This document shows positions 24,833 through 34,024 of a DNA stretch of 64,000 bases, in pieces. This stretch comes from DASVUC01 sp038237225 (GTDB lineage Bacteria > Planctomycetota > Phycisphaerae > Tepidisphaerales > Tepidisphaeraceae). The DNA lies in NCBI GenBank assembly GCA_038237225.1, contig JBBRYX010000009.1:114043-178042 (forward strand). Reading direction: 5' to 3'. The translations under genes and the position numbers were made by a program. The stretch's first letter is position 1. Each line of letters starts with the position of its first letter. A model generated the notes under the pieces. It worked only from the letters and a program-made list of their open reading frames with translations. It had not been told where the DNA came from and made no database searches.

Positions 24833-25528
24833 TCATTGAACAATCAACTGCACCGCCGGCGTCATCGTCGCCTTCAGCACGACCTTCTTGAAGTAATGAC
24901 CCTTGCTCGTCTGCGGCTTCATCTTCCGAATCTGCGCCACCATCGTGTTGATGTTCTCGATCAGCTTCTGATTGTCGAAGCTCAGCTTTCCGACGACGCT
25001 GTGAACATTGCCGCCCGCATCGTTGCGGAATTCGACCTTACCCGCTGCGTATTCGCGGACCGCCGTACCCACGTCCGGCGTCACCGTGCCCGCCTTTGGC
25101 GAAGGCATCAGACCCTTCGGACCCAGCACCTTACCGAGCCGGCCCACGAACCGCATCATGTCCGGCGTCGATACCGCGACGTCAAAATCCGTGAAGTTTT
25201 CCTTCTCGATCCGCGTCACCAGATCCTGCCCGCCCGCCTCAACCGCGCCCGCGTCCTTGGCCGCCTGCACAAGGTGCTCCGGAACAAACGCAATCACGCG
25301 CTTGGTCTTGCCCACCCCGTGAGGCAGCGACAGCGAACCGCGAATCATCTGATCCGCGTGCTTGGGGTCAATCCCCAGCGAGAAGATCAACTCCACCGAC
25401 TGATCAAACTTCGTCGGTGGAAACGCCTTCACCGCATCCACCGCCTGTTCGACGGGAACCGGGTTGGCAATGGCTTTCTCCTGGGCCTTCTTGAACCGCT
25501 TGGAACGTCTTTCTACGACTTGCGCCAT
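24833..25528 (-). CDS. rplA: Ribosomal protein uL1
   Basis: L1-stalk protein and, in other bacteria, translational repressor of its own operon. The 231 aa match the family length. Conserved segments include FDQSVELIFSLGIDPKHADQ, GSLSLPHGVGK, LGKVLGPKGLMPSPKAGTV and TSKGHYFKKVVLKATM. AAGGAG lies 10 nt before the ATG. It is separated from rplK by one small gene of unknown function. Confidence 0.97.
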   Translation of the reverse strand: MAQVVERRSKRFKKAQEKAIANPVPVEQAVDAVKAFPPTKFDQSVELIFSLGIDPKHADQMIRGSLSLPHGVGKTKRVIAFVPEHLVQAAKDAGAVEAGGQDLVTRIEKENFTDFDVAVSTPDMMRFVGRLGKVLGPKGLMPSPKAGTVTPDVGTAVREYAAGKVEFRNDAGGNVHSVVGKLSFDNQKLIENINTMVAQIRKMKPQTSKGHYFKKVVLKATMTPAVQLIVQ

Positions 25529-25617
25529 GCGCCTGTCGCTCCTTTCGCCGCGTGACTAAGCTTGCGGCAGAAGCTTCCACTAATGAGGGCCGTGGTCCGC
25601 CCTTTCGTTACGCCCGG

Positions 25618-25875
25618 CTAAGACTCCTTCGAGCCACCGCGCTTCCGGCGCCCATTCGCGCCTCGGGTCGAAGCCAATTTTGTAACCTGACGCAAATTGA
25701 TCACATACTCGGTGTCAAACCGCGGATCAGTCGCGACAAACATTGTTCGTTTTCCCGGATGAATCCACGCGAAATCTGCGGATTTCACTCGAATCACATC
25801 GCCGTCGGACAAGTGGACATCGAACGGCACAAATGGCCGCTCACCCAACATCGTCCGGAGGCGATCGTACATCAT
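25618..25875 (-). CDS. Small hypothetical protein, paralogue of 18872-19123
   Basis: An 85-aa protein starting MMYDRLRTMLGERPFVPFDVHLSDGD, with later beta-strands (IRVKSADFAWIHPGKRTMFVATD) and a basic C-terminus (NGRRKRGG). The ATG lies 2 nt after the rplK stop, so translation is coupled to L11. The RPFxPF-x4-SDGD motif is shared with the gene between rpoB and the BrnTA-like pair. No known function; such short beta-rich proteins are frequent in planctomycetes (general impression, not a database result). Confidence 0.7.
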   Translation of the reverse strand: MMYDRLRTMLGERPFVPFDVHLSDGDVIRVKSADFAWIHPGKRTMFVATDPRFDTEYVINLRQVTKLASTRGANGRRKRGGSKES

Positions 25876-25877
25876 GG

Positions 25878-26306
25878 CTATCCCTCAACCGTAATTCCCA
25901 TCGACCGCGCCGTCCCCGCGATAATCCGAGCCGCGTGATCTTCATCGAAAGCGTTCAGATCCTTCCCTTTCGCCTTCGCGATCTCTTTGCACTGCGCGAT
26001 CGTCACCTTCCCAATCTTGTTCTTATTCGGCTCACCGCTGCCCTTCTCCGCTTTAACCGCATCCTTCAACAGCACGCTCGCCGGCGGCGACTTCAGCTCA
26101 ATGTCAAACGTGCGGTCCTTGTATACCGTCACCAGCACGCCGATGACTTTGCCCTTGAGGTGCGCGCTCATCGCGTTAAACCGCTGAATAAACTGCCCCG
26201 GGTTGACGCCGTGCTGACCCAGTGCCGGCCCGATCGGAGGCGCCGGCGTCGCCGTGCCACCAGGAGCCTGGAGCTTGAACTGAACCGTAATTTCTTTTTT
26301 CGCCAT
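25878..26306 (-). CDS. rplK: Ribosomal protein uL11
   Basis: GTPase-associated centre protein, 142 aa. It has the N-terminal block [30 protein letters not shown] and the C-terminal RNA-binding domain with [20 protein letters not shown]. The ATG at 26306 matches the family N-terminus (MAKKE). A CACGGGCGACTCGCCCGTG palindrome sits immediately upstream and takes the place of a strong Shine-Dalgarno sequence (GGGA remains). Confidence 0.97.
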
Positions 26307-26315
26307 AGCGCGTCC

Positions 26316-26334
26316 CACGGGCGACTCGCCCGTG
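26316..26334. repeat. CACGGGC..GCCCGTG palindrome upstream of rplK
   Basis: CACGGGCGACTCGCCCGTG forms an 8-bp stem 10 nt before the rplK start codon. It is one copy of a dispersed palindrome also present near 18813, 23982 and 63366. Confidence 0.6.
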
Positions 26335-26339
26335 ATCCT

Positions 26340-26642
26340 TTATTCAACAATCTTCACATCAACATGCCGGCGATTCGGGTTCACCGTCACGAACTCGCCC
26401 TGCTGATTCACTTCCCGCGAAATCGTCGACGGCAACAACATCGCTGACAGCAGCCGATACGCCGGCACAGTCAGCAGTAAAAGGCCGAGAATACTAACAA
26501 TCACCGCCACGATTGACAAGGCCAGCAACAACACACCCGGAACCGCCAAGATCCCGATCACCAGCCGTGCCCATCCGGGAAGCTGAACCACCCTGCCGCG
26601 AAGATCCTGCAAACGACCGAAATATTGGAAAAGGTGGATCAT
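26340..26642 (-). CDS. Small membrane protein of unknown function
   Basis: A 100-aa protein with a long hydrophobic core (about residues 23-68, VIGILAVPGVLLLALSIVAVIVSILGLLLL), enough for one or two transmembrane helices. A polar C-terminal tail ends in RHVDVKIVE. It lies between nusG and rplK on the same strand. I do not recognise the family. It could be a planctomycete addition to the operon. Confidence 0.6.
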   Translation of the reverse strand: MIHLFQYFGRLQDLRGRVVQLPGWARLVIGILAVPGVLLLALSIVAVIVSILGLLLLTVPAYRLLSAMLLPSTISREVNQQGEFVTVNPNRRHVDVKIVE

Positions 26643-26738
26643 AAAGCTGAAACGTGAAACGTGAAACGTGACAAAGCCGATACCCTGCCTTGGCCTGGTT
26701 ACGTTTCACGTTTCACGTTTCACGTTTCACGTCTCAAA
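26643..26738. repeat. Heptamer-word inverted repeat array between nusG and the membrane protein gene
   Basis: Three tandem GAAACGT heptamers (near 26646-26668) and, about 30 nt later, four to five tandem ACGTTTC heptamers (near 26701-26735). They are perfect complements and would form a hairpin of more than 20 bp. The ACGTTTC word appears again alone at about 45953-45972. Confidence 0.8.
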
Positions 26739-27276
26739 CCTTCTCAATCTGCCAATACTCCAACTCCAACGGAGTCGGACGACCAAAAATCGTCGTCACG
26801 ATCCGCACCATCCCCTTGTCCGGCATGATCTCATCAACCTGCCCTTCAAAGTTGATGAACGCGCCGTTCATCACCTTGATCTTGTCCCCCTTCTGATATT
26901 CCGTCTTCAGACCCGGCGCTTCTTCCGGACGCTCCGCTTCCTCGAGCATCTTCGCCTGATCCTTGACGCTCATTGCCGTCGGCTTCCCGTTGGATCCAAT
27001 GAAGTCCCCAACCCCATCCGTCTCCTTGATCGTGAACCAAACCTTCTCCGGAATCATCCCGTTCTTATCCAAAAGCAGCTCGATAAAGACATACCCCGGA
27101 TACAACTTCCGCTGCGATTCCTTCCGCACGCCCCCCTTCATGGACCGCACCCGTTCACTGGGCACGAGAATCCGCCCCACATTCTCCTCAAGCGCTTCAA
27201 TTTTAACTTTGCGCACCAACGACTCGCGCACACGATCTTCTTTATTGCTGGCGACTCGAAGAACAAAAAATTGCAT
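26734..27276 (-). CDS. nusG: Transcription termination/antitermination protein NusG
   Basis: A 180-aa protein. The N-terminal NGN domain starts MQFFVLRVASNKEDRVRESL and contains YPGYVFIELLLD. The C-terminal KOW domain has YQKGDKIKVMNGAFINFEGQVDEI. It couples RNA polymerase to Rho or the ribosome. It lies in the classical secE-nusG order. No clear Shine-Dalgarno sequence precedes the ATG. Confidence 0.96.
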   Translation of the reverse strand: MQFFVLRVASNKEDRVRESLVRKVKIEALEENVGRILVPSERVRSMKGGVRKESQRKLYPGYVFIELLLDKNGMIPEKVWFTIKETDGVGDFIGSNGKPTAMSVKDQAKMLEEAERPEEAPGLKTEYQKGDKIKVMNGAFINFEGQVDEIMPDKGMVRIVTTIFGRPTPLELEYWQIEKV

Positions 27277-27324
27277 GGCGGGGTGACTCAGTATCTATCT
27301 AGCTTCAGGACAACGCTGGCCAAG

Positions 27325-27344
27325 CCCAGGGCTTCAGCCCTGGG
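27325..27344. repeat. GC-TTCA-GC palindrome between secE and nusG
   Basis: CCCAGGGC-TTCA-GCCCTGGG, an 8-bp perfect stem with the TTCA loop typical of this palindrome family. It lies inside the secE-nusG junction. Confidence 0.65.
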
Positions 27345-27353
27345 TCTTCTTGC

Positions 27354-27869
27354 TTAAAGCGGTTTCGTCTTCAAAACATCCATAAAATAAAACAAATATC
27401 CAAAGAACAAATCAAACACAAACAGCAGCGACGCAATCAGAAACATAAACACAATGACAACCTTCGTGGACCCAATCAGCTCGCGCCGGCTCGTCCAATT
27501 CACCTTCTTCATCTCGCTGTCCGTCGCGATCAGGAAGTCAGCATAATCAGGCTTGTTCAGCAGGTAAAAGATCAACACGCTCGACGCCAGCAAAAACGCC
27601 CCGCAAATCGCCAGCGTCCCCAATTTCGCCATCGAAACCTGGTGCACGGTCGCATTGTCCGGCGTCAGCCACACATTCAAATGCGTGTACAAAAACTCAA
27701 GCGTCAGCAGCACGATCAACCCCGCCGCCGCCGCCGACCCAACACGCGTCCAGTACCCCTGTCCGCGCTTATACAGATGGAAGAACCCACCGCGATCCGC
27801 GGTAGGCCCACGAGGCTGAGGCCTGTTGCCACCCTCTTCCGCGCCCGGAGTGATTACGTCGGTGGCCAT
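27354..27869 (-). CDS. secE: Preprotein translocase subunit SecE
   Basis: Essential partner of SecY in the translocon. From the ATG at 27869 the protein has 170 aa. It has two extra hydrophobic segments (about residues 45-65 and 80-105) before the conserved SecE block DFLIATDSEMKKVNWTSRRELIGSTKVVIVFMF. It is therefore a three-helix SecE, as in E. coli, rather than the short form. A GTG at 27932 would add 21 residues and begin 11 nt from the tRNA-Trp gene; I prefer the ATG with AAGGCGAG upstream but cannot exclude the longer form. Confidence 0.9.
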   Translation of the reverse strand: MATDVITPGAEEGGNRPQPRGPTADRGGFFHLYKRGQGYWTRVGSAAAAGLIVLLTLEFLYTHLNVWLTPDNATVHQVSMAKLGTLAICGAFLLASSVLIFYLLNKPDYADFLIATDSEMKKVNWTSRRELIGSTKVVIVFMFLIASLLFVFDLFFGYLFYFMDVLKTKPL

Positions 27870-27943
27870 GCGCTTCTCGCCTTTTTTTTCTTTCTCTTCC
27901 GTCGTCGGCACTTCTGCACCTGCGGTTACCACTTAAAACTCAG

Positions 27944-28016
27944 CACGCCAGGAGGGAATCGAACCCCCAACCTGCCGCTTTGGAGACGGCCGCTCTGCCA
28001 ATTGAGCTACTGGCGT
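27944..28016 (-). tRNA. tRNA-Trp (CCA)
   Basis: Minus-strand cloverleaf: acceptor ACGCCAG/CTGGCGT, D arm GCTC..GAGC, anticodon loop CTCCAAA with anticodon CCA, and T arm GGGGGTTCGATTCCCTC. The 3' CCA is not encoded. It sits between rpmG and secE, a conserved bacterial position. Confidence 0.95.
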
Positions 28017-28020
28017 ATGC

Positions 28021-28109
28021 GGAATTGACGATTGATTGATTGAGTCATTGACGATTGAGCAGCAAGTTCGTCAATCGTCAATGACTCAATCGCCCAATCG
28101 TCAATCGCG
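28021..28109. repeat. Inverted repeat array between rpmG and tRNA-Trp
   Basis: GATTGA/ATTGACG words (28025-28058) are followed by complementary GTCAATC and GTCAATG words (28068-28107). It is the same architecture as the other heptamer arrays, with a different word. Confidence 0.65.
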
Positions 28110-28110
28110 A

Positions 28111-28275
28111 TCATTTCCTCTTCAGCTTATGCTGCGTGTGCTTCCGCTCGCGCTTGCAATACTTCTTCAGCTCGATCTTCGGAGCGCCGCCGACCACCTT
28201 GATTTCGGTCCGGTAGTTCAGATCGCTGCAATCGATGCATTGCAGCCACGCCATTTCTCGATTCTCTTTTGCCAT
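28111..28275 (-). CDS. rpmG: Ribosomal protein bL33
   Basis: A 54-aa protein starting MAKENREMAWLQCIDC and continuing with LNYRTEIKVVGG, KIELKKYCKRERKHTQHKL. The length and the KYC-x-R-KHTxH ending fit bL33. The first zinc pair CIDC is present, but the second CxxC is reduced to a single Cys (YCKRE), so zinc binding may be lost or completed by other residues. It lies between tuf and tRNA-Trp, its usual place. Confidence 0.9.
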   Translation of the reverse strand: MAKENREMAWLQCIDCSDLNYRTEIKVVGGAPKIELKKYCKRERKHTQHKLKRK

Positions 28276-28294
28276 GACAACACTCAAAAACCGT

Positions 28295-28374
28295 CAGGGG
28301 TCAGTTGTCCGTGGTCCGTTGCATGACAACCGACGACCGCAAACAACTGACCACTGACAACGGACCAGGGACAA
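28295..28374. repeat. Heptamer-word inverted repeat array between tuf and rpmG
   Basis: Words such as TTGTCCG, TGGTCCG and ACAACCG (28310-28337) are followed by complements CAACTGA, CCACTGA, CAACGGA (28343-28368). It would form an imperfect hairpin in the tuf-rpmG intercistronic RNA. Confidence 0.6.
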
Positions 28375-28375
28375 A

Positions 28376-29575
<1,200 letters not shown>

Positions 29576-29612
29576 GATCGAGGCCTCCGAAAAATTCTGT
29601 TCCTAATTGACA

Positions 29613-29684
29613 AGCTGGCACAGGGGATTGAACCCTGGACCTCCACCTTACCAAGGTGGCGCTCTACCACTGAGCTATGCCAGC
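29613..29684 (-). tRNA. tRNA-Thr (GGT)
   Basis: Minus-strand cloverleaf: acceptor GCTGGCA/TGCCAGC, D arm GCTC..GAGC, anticodon stem CCACC/GGTGG with loop TTGGTAA (anticodon GGT), and T arm CAGGGTTCAATCCCCTG. No encoded CCA. Located directly upstream of tuf, a common bacterial arrangement. Confidence 0.95.
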
Positions 29685-30093
29685 GACCCAACACAAGGTC
29701 ACTGCTCCGAGTTAGCGTCCCCGCTTGCGGGGCGCGTCCAACGCGTCGCTCTAAACCTCAACAACACCGGTGCTTTACAACACAGGCGACTTACGGTCGC
29801 TCATTACAAACGGGAGTCTACGGCGCGCACCGGGAGCGTAGAAGGGCTAGGAGTATAGGTCCCCTCAAATGCAAGTCAATTCCCCGAATCACCCATTTCC
29901 ACCCAACTCGCCGCGAACCGCAACTGAAACGGTTTCAGCTGAGCCGCGATGTTTGGAGCATTTCCGCTTCAGTCATTGGTGCTTGTCTCGGATGTCGGGC
30001 TTCGGATTTCGGATTCGTCCGCCACAAACGTCCCCCGCCAAAACTGTCACGCACCTCTACCCCCATCACGATGACCCGTTCACGTCGCGACCT
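29685..30093. other. Intergenic region between cstA and tRNA-Thr/tuf
   Basis: About 410 bp without a gene. It holds the tuf-cluster promoter (29852-29879), a CCCCGC-TT-GCGGGG palindrome of the dispersed type near 29718-29732, and a small ACGCG inverted repeat after it. I see no terminator for cstA. Confidence 0.5.
29852..29879 (-). promoter_or_regulatory. Strong sigma-70-type promoter of the tRNA-Thr-tuf cluster
   Basis: On the minus strand TTGACT, a 16-nt spacer and TATACT. It lies about 170 nt upstream of tRNA-Thr and is the best match to the consensus in the window. It probably drives the whole tuf to rplL transcript. Confidence 0.75.
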
Positions 30094-32226
30094 TCAAACC
30101 AACGCCTCAGCACGCTCCGGCGCCACACCCGCCACACGCTTCAACAAAATCCTCATCGCCGACCCCACGATCACCACGATCGTGCACGCCAGCATCGAAA
30201 AAATCAGCAGTCCTTGAACCAAGCTGTTAATCAGCAGCTTGCTGTCGATCCGTTGCACGTTGCTCCACTGCGTCCGGAACGTATCGAGTTGTCCAATCAA
30301 CATCGTGATCGCCGCCGTGCTCGTCGTCGTCATCACAAACGCCATCGGGATCAGCGTCACCCACAGATACTTCGCCCGTCCCTCGTTCACCAGATACGCC
30401 GACACAATCGCCAGCGCAATCACCGCCAGCATTTGATTCGCCACCCCAAACATAGGCCAGATCGCCGCCATCGAGTTCGCATTAATAAAGTACGCCCAAG
30501 CCATCACGATCAGCAACGTGCTCATAATCGCCCCCGGCCACCACCCCGTCTCCCCCAATTTCGGATGCACCATCTTCCCCCCCACTTCCTGCAGCAAAAA
30601 CCTCCCGATCCGCGTCCCCGTATCGATCGTCGTCAAAATAAACAACGCCTCAAACATGATCGCAAAGTGATACCAGTACTTCCACATCGCCCTCAGCGCA
30701 TGCTCCGCGGATGGCATGATCCGCTTCGCCGCGCCATCAAAAATATGCGCCATCCCCACCGCCAGCGTCACCGCACCCCCCGTCCGACCGCGCAACGATT
30801 CCTTCGTCAAATCCTCATACATATTCAGATGATCGATATCAGCCCCAATCTGAACAAACTTGTCATGAAACGCCGGCACCTTCCCCAGATCCGTATTCAT
30901 CGCATAGTAATCCCCTACCGGCAACGTCGCCGCCGCGATCATCGCCACGCATCCCACCAACCCCTCAATCAACATCGCCCCGTACCCGATCATCCGCGCA
31001 TCCGATTCCCTCTTAATCATCTTCGGCGTCGTCCCCGAACTCACCAACGCATGAAATCCACTGATCGCCCCGCACATGATCGTGATGAACAAAAATGGAA
31101 AAATCCTCCCCGGCACCACTGGCCCACCCGACAAGAACGCCCTATTAATCGCCGGCGCCTGCATCACCGGCCGAGCCGCAATCACCCCAATCACCAACAA
31201 CCCAATCGTCCCAATCTTCAAAAAGCTCGACAAATAATCCCGCGGACACAGCAACACCCACACCGGTAACACCGACGCGATGAACCCATACGCCGCCATC
31301 GCCCACACAACCGTCGTATCCTGCAAATTGAAAAAATGCTCCAACCGCGACCCCGGCACAAACCCTCCCAGAAAAGTCGCCACCAGCGTCAACACGCCCC
31401 CAATGATCGAAGCCTCCACCACCGTCCCCGGCCGAATCTTGTACATCCACAATCCAACCAACAGCGCAATCGGAATCGTGCACGCGATCGTGAACGTGCC
31501 CCACGAACTACCTGGCACTAATCTCGACGCCCCGGCAGGCAGCGCCGCTTTATCAACATTTCCTTCATTCCTCCAAACGAGCTTCTGCGGAGACTTCAAT
31601 TCGAAACTGTCCATGAACGTCATTGACGATTTTCCGCCATCCCATTCTAAAATCGTCGTAGACCGAACGTGATAAATCCCGTTCGCGTTGTTGGTGTTGA
31701 GTCCCCAGCCTTTCGGCAATACGAGTTCGCTCCCCGCCGGATACTTCACCTCTTCCCCCCCCAGAGCCTTCACCACCACCTTCCCCAACCCCGCCAGCGC
31801 AATCACGATGATAAACAGAATCGCAATCATCGAAGCCGTCCCCGCCACTTTCCCAATGTCCGAAAACGCAATCTGCGCCAGCGACTTCCCCCCGCGCCGC
31901 GTGCTCGCCGCCAACACCAGAAAATCCTGCACCGCCCCCGCCACGCACACCCCAATCACAATCCACAACAGCCCCGGCAGATACCCAAACTGCGCCGCCA
32001 GCACCGGACCAATCAACGGCCCCGCCCCAGAAATCGCCGCAAAATGATGCCCAAACAAAACCCACTTGTTCGTCGGATGATAATTCTGCCGATCGTTCAA
32101 CCGCACCGCCGGCGTCGCCCGCACATCATCCAACACCGCCACCCGCGCCGCCAAAAACGCCGAGTAATAGCGATACGCAATCGCCATCAAACACAAAATG
32201 GCAATCATCACCGGCATCGCCGTCAC
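30094..32226 (-). CDS. cstA: Carbon starvation protein CstA-type transporter
   Basis: Polytopic inner-membrane protein, 710 aa, of the CstA family, whose characterised members import peptides or pyruvate. It has the family hallmark NKWVLFGHHFAAISGAGPLIGPV near residue 55. It also has GFVPGSRLE and SGFHALVSSGTTPKMI. At least 15 hydrophobic helices are visible. A soluble loop of about 80 residues (~165-250) follows the fourth helix. The start is GTG at 32226, with GGGAG 8 nt upstream (an ATG 9 nt later is the alternative). No YbdD-like partner is adjacent. Confidence 0.93.
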   Translation of the reverse strand: MTAMPVMIAILCLMAIAYRYYSAFLAARVAVLDDVRATPAVRLNDRQNYHPTNKWVLFGHHFAAISGAGPLIGPVLAAQFGYLPGLLWIVIGVCVAGAVQDFLVLAASTRRGGKSLAQIAFSDIGKVAGTASMIAILFIIVIALAGLGKVVVKALGGEEVKYPAGSELVLPKGWGLNTNNANGIYHVRSTTILEWDGGKSSMTFMDSFELKSPQKLVWRNEGNVDKAALPAGASRLVPGSSWGTFTIACTIPIALLVGLWMYKIRPGTVVEASIIGGVLTLVATFLGGFVPGSRLEHFFNLQDTTVVWAMAAYGFIASVLPVWVLLCPRDYLSSFLKIGTIGLLVIGVIAARPVMQAPAINRAFLSGGPVVPGRIFPFLFITIMCGAISGFHALVSSGTTPKMIKRESDARMIGYGAMLIEGLVGCVAMIAAATLPVGDYYAMNTDLGKVPAFHDKFVQIGADIDHLNMYEDLTKESLRGRTGGAVTLAVGMAHIFDGAAKRIMPSAEHALRAMWKYWYHFAIMFEALFILTTIDTGTRIGRFLLQEVGGKMVHPKLGETGWWPGAIMSTLLIVMAWAYFINANSMAAIWPMFGVANQMLAVIALAIVSAYLVNEGRAKYLWVTLIPMAFVMTTTSTAAITMLIGQLDTFRTQWSNVQRIDSKLLINSLVQGLLIFSMLACTIVVIVGSAMRILLKRVAGVAPERAEALV

Positions 32227-32250
32227 AGGTTGAACTCCCTACCCCCGCTG

Positions 32251-32604
32251 TCAGCCGATAAGTTCCGCTTCAAATTCACTAAGATCTTCCGGAACTGTTG
32301 CCGACGTGGACAAGACCACCCCCTTCGCAACACGACGCGTGCCTTCCAATAATTCAAATCTGCTTCCAGCCCCAAGCAGTCGCTCAGGCGCTTGATCCAC
32401 CAGGAACTCAACCTTCGCAAGCGTTACTCGACCATCGCGATACGTGCGCTGAACCCGCACCACCAAGCTCCATGCCTCGTGGGGCCACCGCTCGTCATCT
32501 TCAAAACGTGCGACCGTTGAATACGCGGCATCGCCCGGAACCAATCGACGGCCTCCCTTGCTCTCAGGAACCCAACGAATAATCGATTGTACCGCTCCGC
32601 TCAT
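32251..32604 (-). CDS. Hypothetical protein resembling EF-Tu domain 3
   Basis: A 117-aa protein starting MSGAVQSIIRWVPESKGGRRLVPGDAAYSTVARF. The ESKGGR turn, the central VRVQRTYRDGRVTLAKVEFLV and the ending GSRFELLEGTRRVAKGVVL follow the strand order of an EF-Tu domain 3 barrel without any GTPase part. Assignment is by pattern only. Its ATG overlaps the preceding stop (ATGA), so the two genes form a coupled pair. Role unknown. Confidence 0.6.
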   Translation of the reverse strand: MSGAVQSIIRWVPESKGGRRLVPGDAAYSTVARFEDDERWPHEAWSLVVRVQRTYRDGRVTLAKVEFLVDQAPERLLGAGSRFELLEGTRRVAKGVVLSTSATVPEDLSEFEAELIG

Positions 32605-32954
32605 TCCATCACCTCTTCGAACACAATCCCTTCCAACAACTGGATCGGCGCAAAACACGCTGGACCAATTCCATCCAACTTCTGATAATTGGGGCCGAAC
32701 CGATCATACAAATTTTCCGGCACACTCACCGCGATAATTCTATCGTGCCGGACGCCGCTTTTGGAGAAAAACCATCGCCCCCATTCCACTGCATCTTCCC
32801 GCCTTAACGCGAACCACTTGCCATCCAGAGAATTCGGCGCGGTTGCAAAAATATGCGTCGCCTCCCATTGCGCGTGCTCGGCGTCACAGACCGAACGAAA
32901 TAGCCGCACGGTTCGGATTCCCATCGCCGTCAGGTCAAGTCGATCGACTGTCAT
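32601..32954 (-). CDS. Hypothetical protein, partner of the EF-Tu-domain-3-like gene
   Basis: A 117-aa protein (from ATG 32954, with a GGGGG stretch upstream; a TTG at 32996 would add 14 residues). Sequence features include FRSVCDAEHAQWEATHIF, WFALRREDAVEWGRWFFSK and a Pro-rich C-terminal part. No signal peptide, no membrane helix and no domain I recognise. It is translationally coupled to the downstream gene by ATGA overlap. An unannotated toxin-antitoxin or immunity-type pair is conceivable but not supported by any motif. Confidence 0.55.
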   Translation of the reverse strand: MTVDRLDLTAMGIRTVRLFRSVCDAEHAQWEATHIFATAPNSLDGKWFALRREDAVEWGRWFFSKSGVRHDRIIAVSVPENLYDRFGPNYQKLDGIGPACFAPIQLLEGIVFEEVME

Positions 32955-33017
32955 AAGCGCCCCCAAGGCCGACAAGATTACTTCGCGCCGCCTCAAATAA
33001 CGAGTATCTCAACAACA

Positions 33018-33992
33018 ATGCCCATCCCTCTAACCATCTGGTGCAACACCTCCCTCCCCCCCGCCGCCACCGATCGCCTGCGCCAAGGCGTCGCCGACGC
33101 CCGCCTCCTCTTCAGCAAACAACAAACCTACAACCTCGGCGTATCCCCAACCGACCCCCTCCTCGAACAAGCCGACATCGCCTTCGGCCAACCCGACGCC
33201 GACCAAGTCATCTCCGTCCAACGCCTCAAATGGATCCACCTCACCACCGCCGGCTACACCCGATACGACCACGACAACATCCGCCATGCGCTCAAAGCGC
33301 GCAGCGCCACCATGACCAACAGCTCTACCGCCTACTCCGAACCCTGCGCTCAGCACGCCCTCGCATTCATGCTGGCCGCCGCCCGCCGACTTCCCGTCGC
33401 ATGGATCAACCAGCGCGGTGCCAAAGGCTGGCCCGCCGAACCAATCCGCGCCGAATCCTTCCTCCTCAACGGCCAAACCGCCCTCATCGTCGGCTTCGGC
33501 TCCATCGGCCGACGCCTCGCCGAACTCCTCGCACCCTTCCGCATGAACCTCATCGCTATCCGCCGAAAACCCCGCGGCGACGAACCCATCCCCACCCGCC
33601 CCGATTCCGATCTCGCAGCCCTCCTCCCCACCGCGGATCACATCGTCAACATCCTCCCCGCCTCCCAGCAAACCGAAATGTTCTTCAACGCCAACCGCTT
33701 CCGACTCTTCAAACCCACCTCAATCTTCTACAACATCGGCCGCGGAACTACCGTCGATTCCTACGCCCTCTGGACCATGCTCGAAACAAGAAAACTCTTC
33801 GCCGCGTACCTCGACGTCACCAACCCCGAACCCCTCGATCCCGACCACCCTCTCTGGACCAGCCCCCACTGCCTCATTACCCCCCACACCGCCGGAGGAC
33901 ACAATCAAGAATTCCAATCCCTCGTCGACCACTTCCTCGACAACCTCAATCGCTTCCGCGCCGGACAATCTCTGCTCGACCAAATCATCTGA
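33018..33992 (+). CDS. D-isomer-specific 2-hydroxyacid dehydrogenase
   Basis: NAD(P)-dependent reductase of the GyaR/SerA-type superfamily, 324 aa. The Rossmann motif is GFGSIGRRLAELL (~160-172). The catalytic triad is visible as Arg in NIGRGTTVDS, Glu in TNPEPLDPDHPLW and His in LITPHTAGG. The substrate (glyoxylate, hydroxypyruvate or another 2-oxoacid) cannot be inferred. It precedes the TPR gene by 32 bp on the same strand. Confidence 0.92.
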   Translation: MPIPLTIWCNTSLPPAATDRLRQGVADARLLFSKQQTYNLGVSPTDPLLEQADIAFGQPDADQVISVQRLKWIHLTTAGYTRYDHDNIRHALKARSATMTNSSTAYSEPCAQHALAFMLAAARRLPVAWINQRGAKGWPAEPIRAESFLLNGQTALIVGFGSIGRRLAELLAPFRMNLIAIRRKPRGDEPIPTRPDSDLAALLPTADHIVNILPASQQTEMFFNANRFRLFKPTSIFYNIGRGTTVDSYALWTMLETRKLFAAYLDVTNPEPLDPDHPLWTSPHCLITPHTAGGHNQEFQSLVDHFLDNLNRFRAGQSLLDQII

Positions 33993-34024
33993 CGTCCCTC
34001 AATTTTCAATTGTCAATTCCTTTC

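Noticed and set aside
33041..34024. In-frame upstream extension of the TPR gene
   Set aside because: The added ~328 residues are His/Pro/Arg-rich and lie over the D-2-hydroxyacid dehydrogenase, which has clear catalytic motifs.
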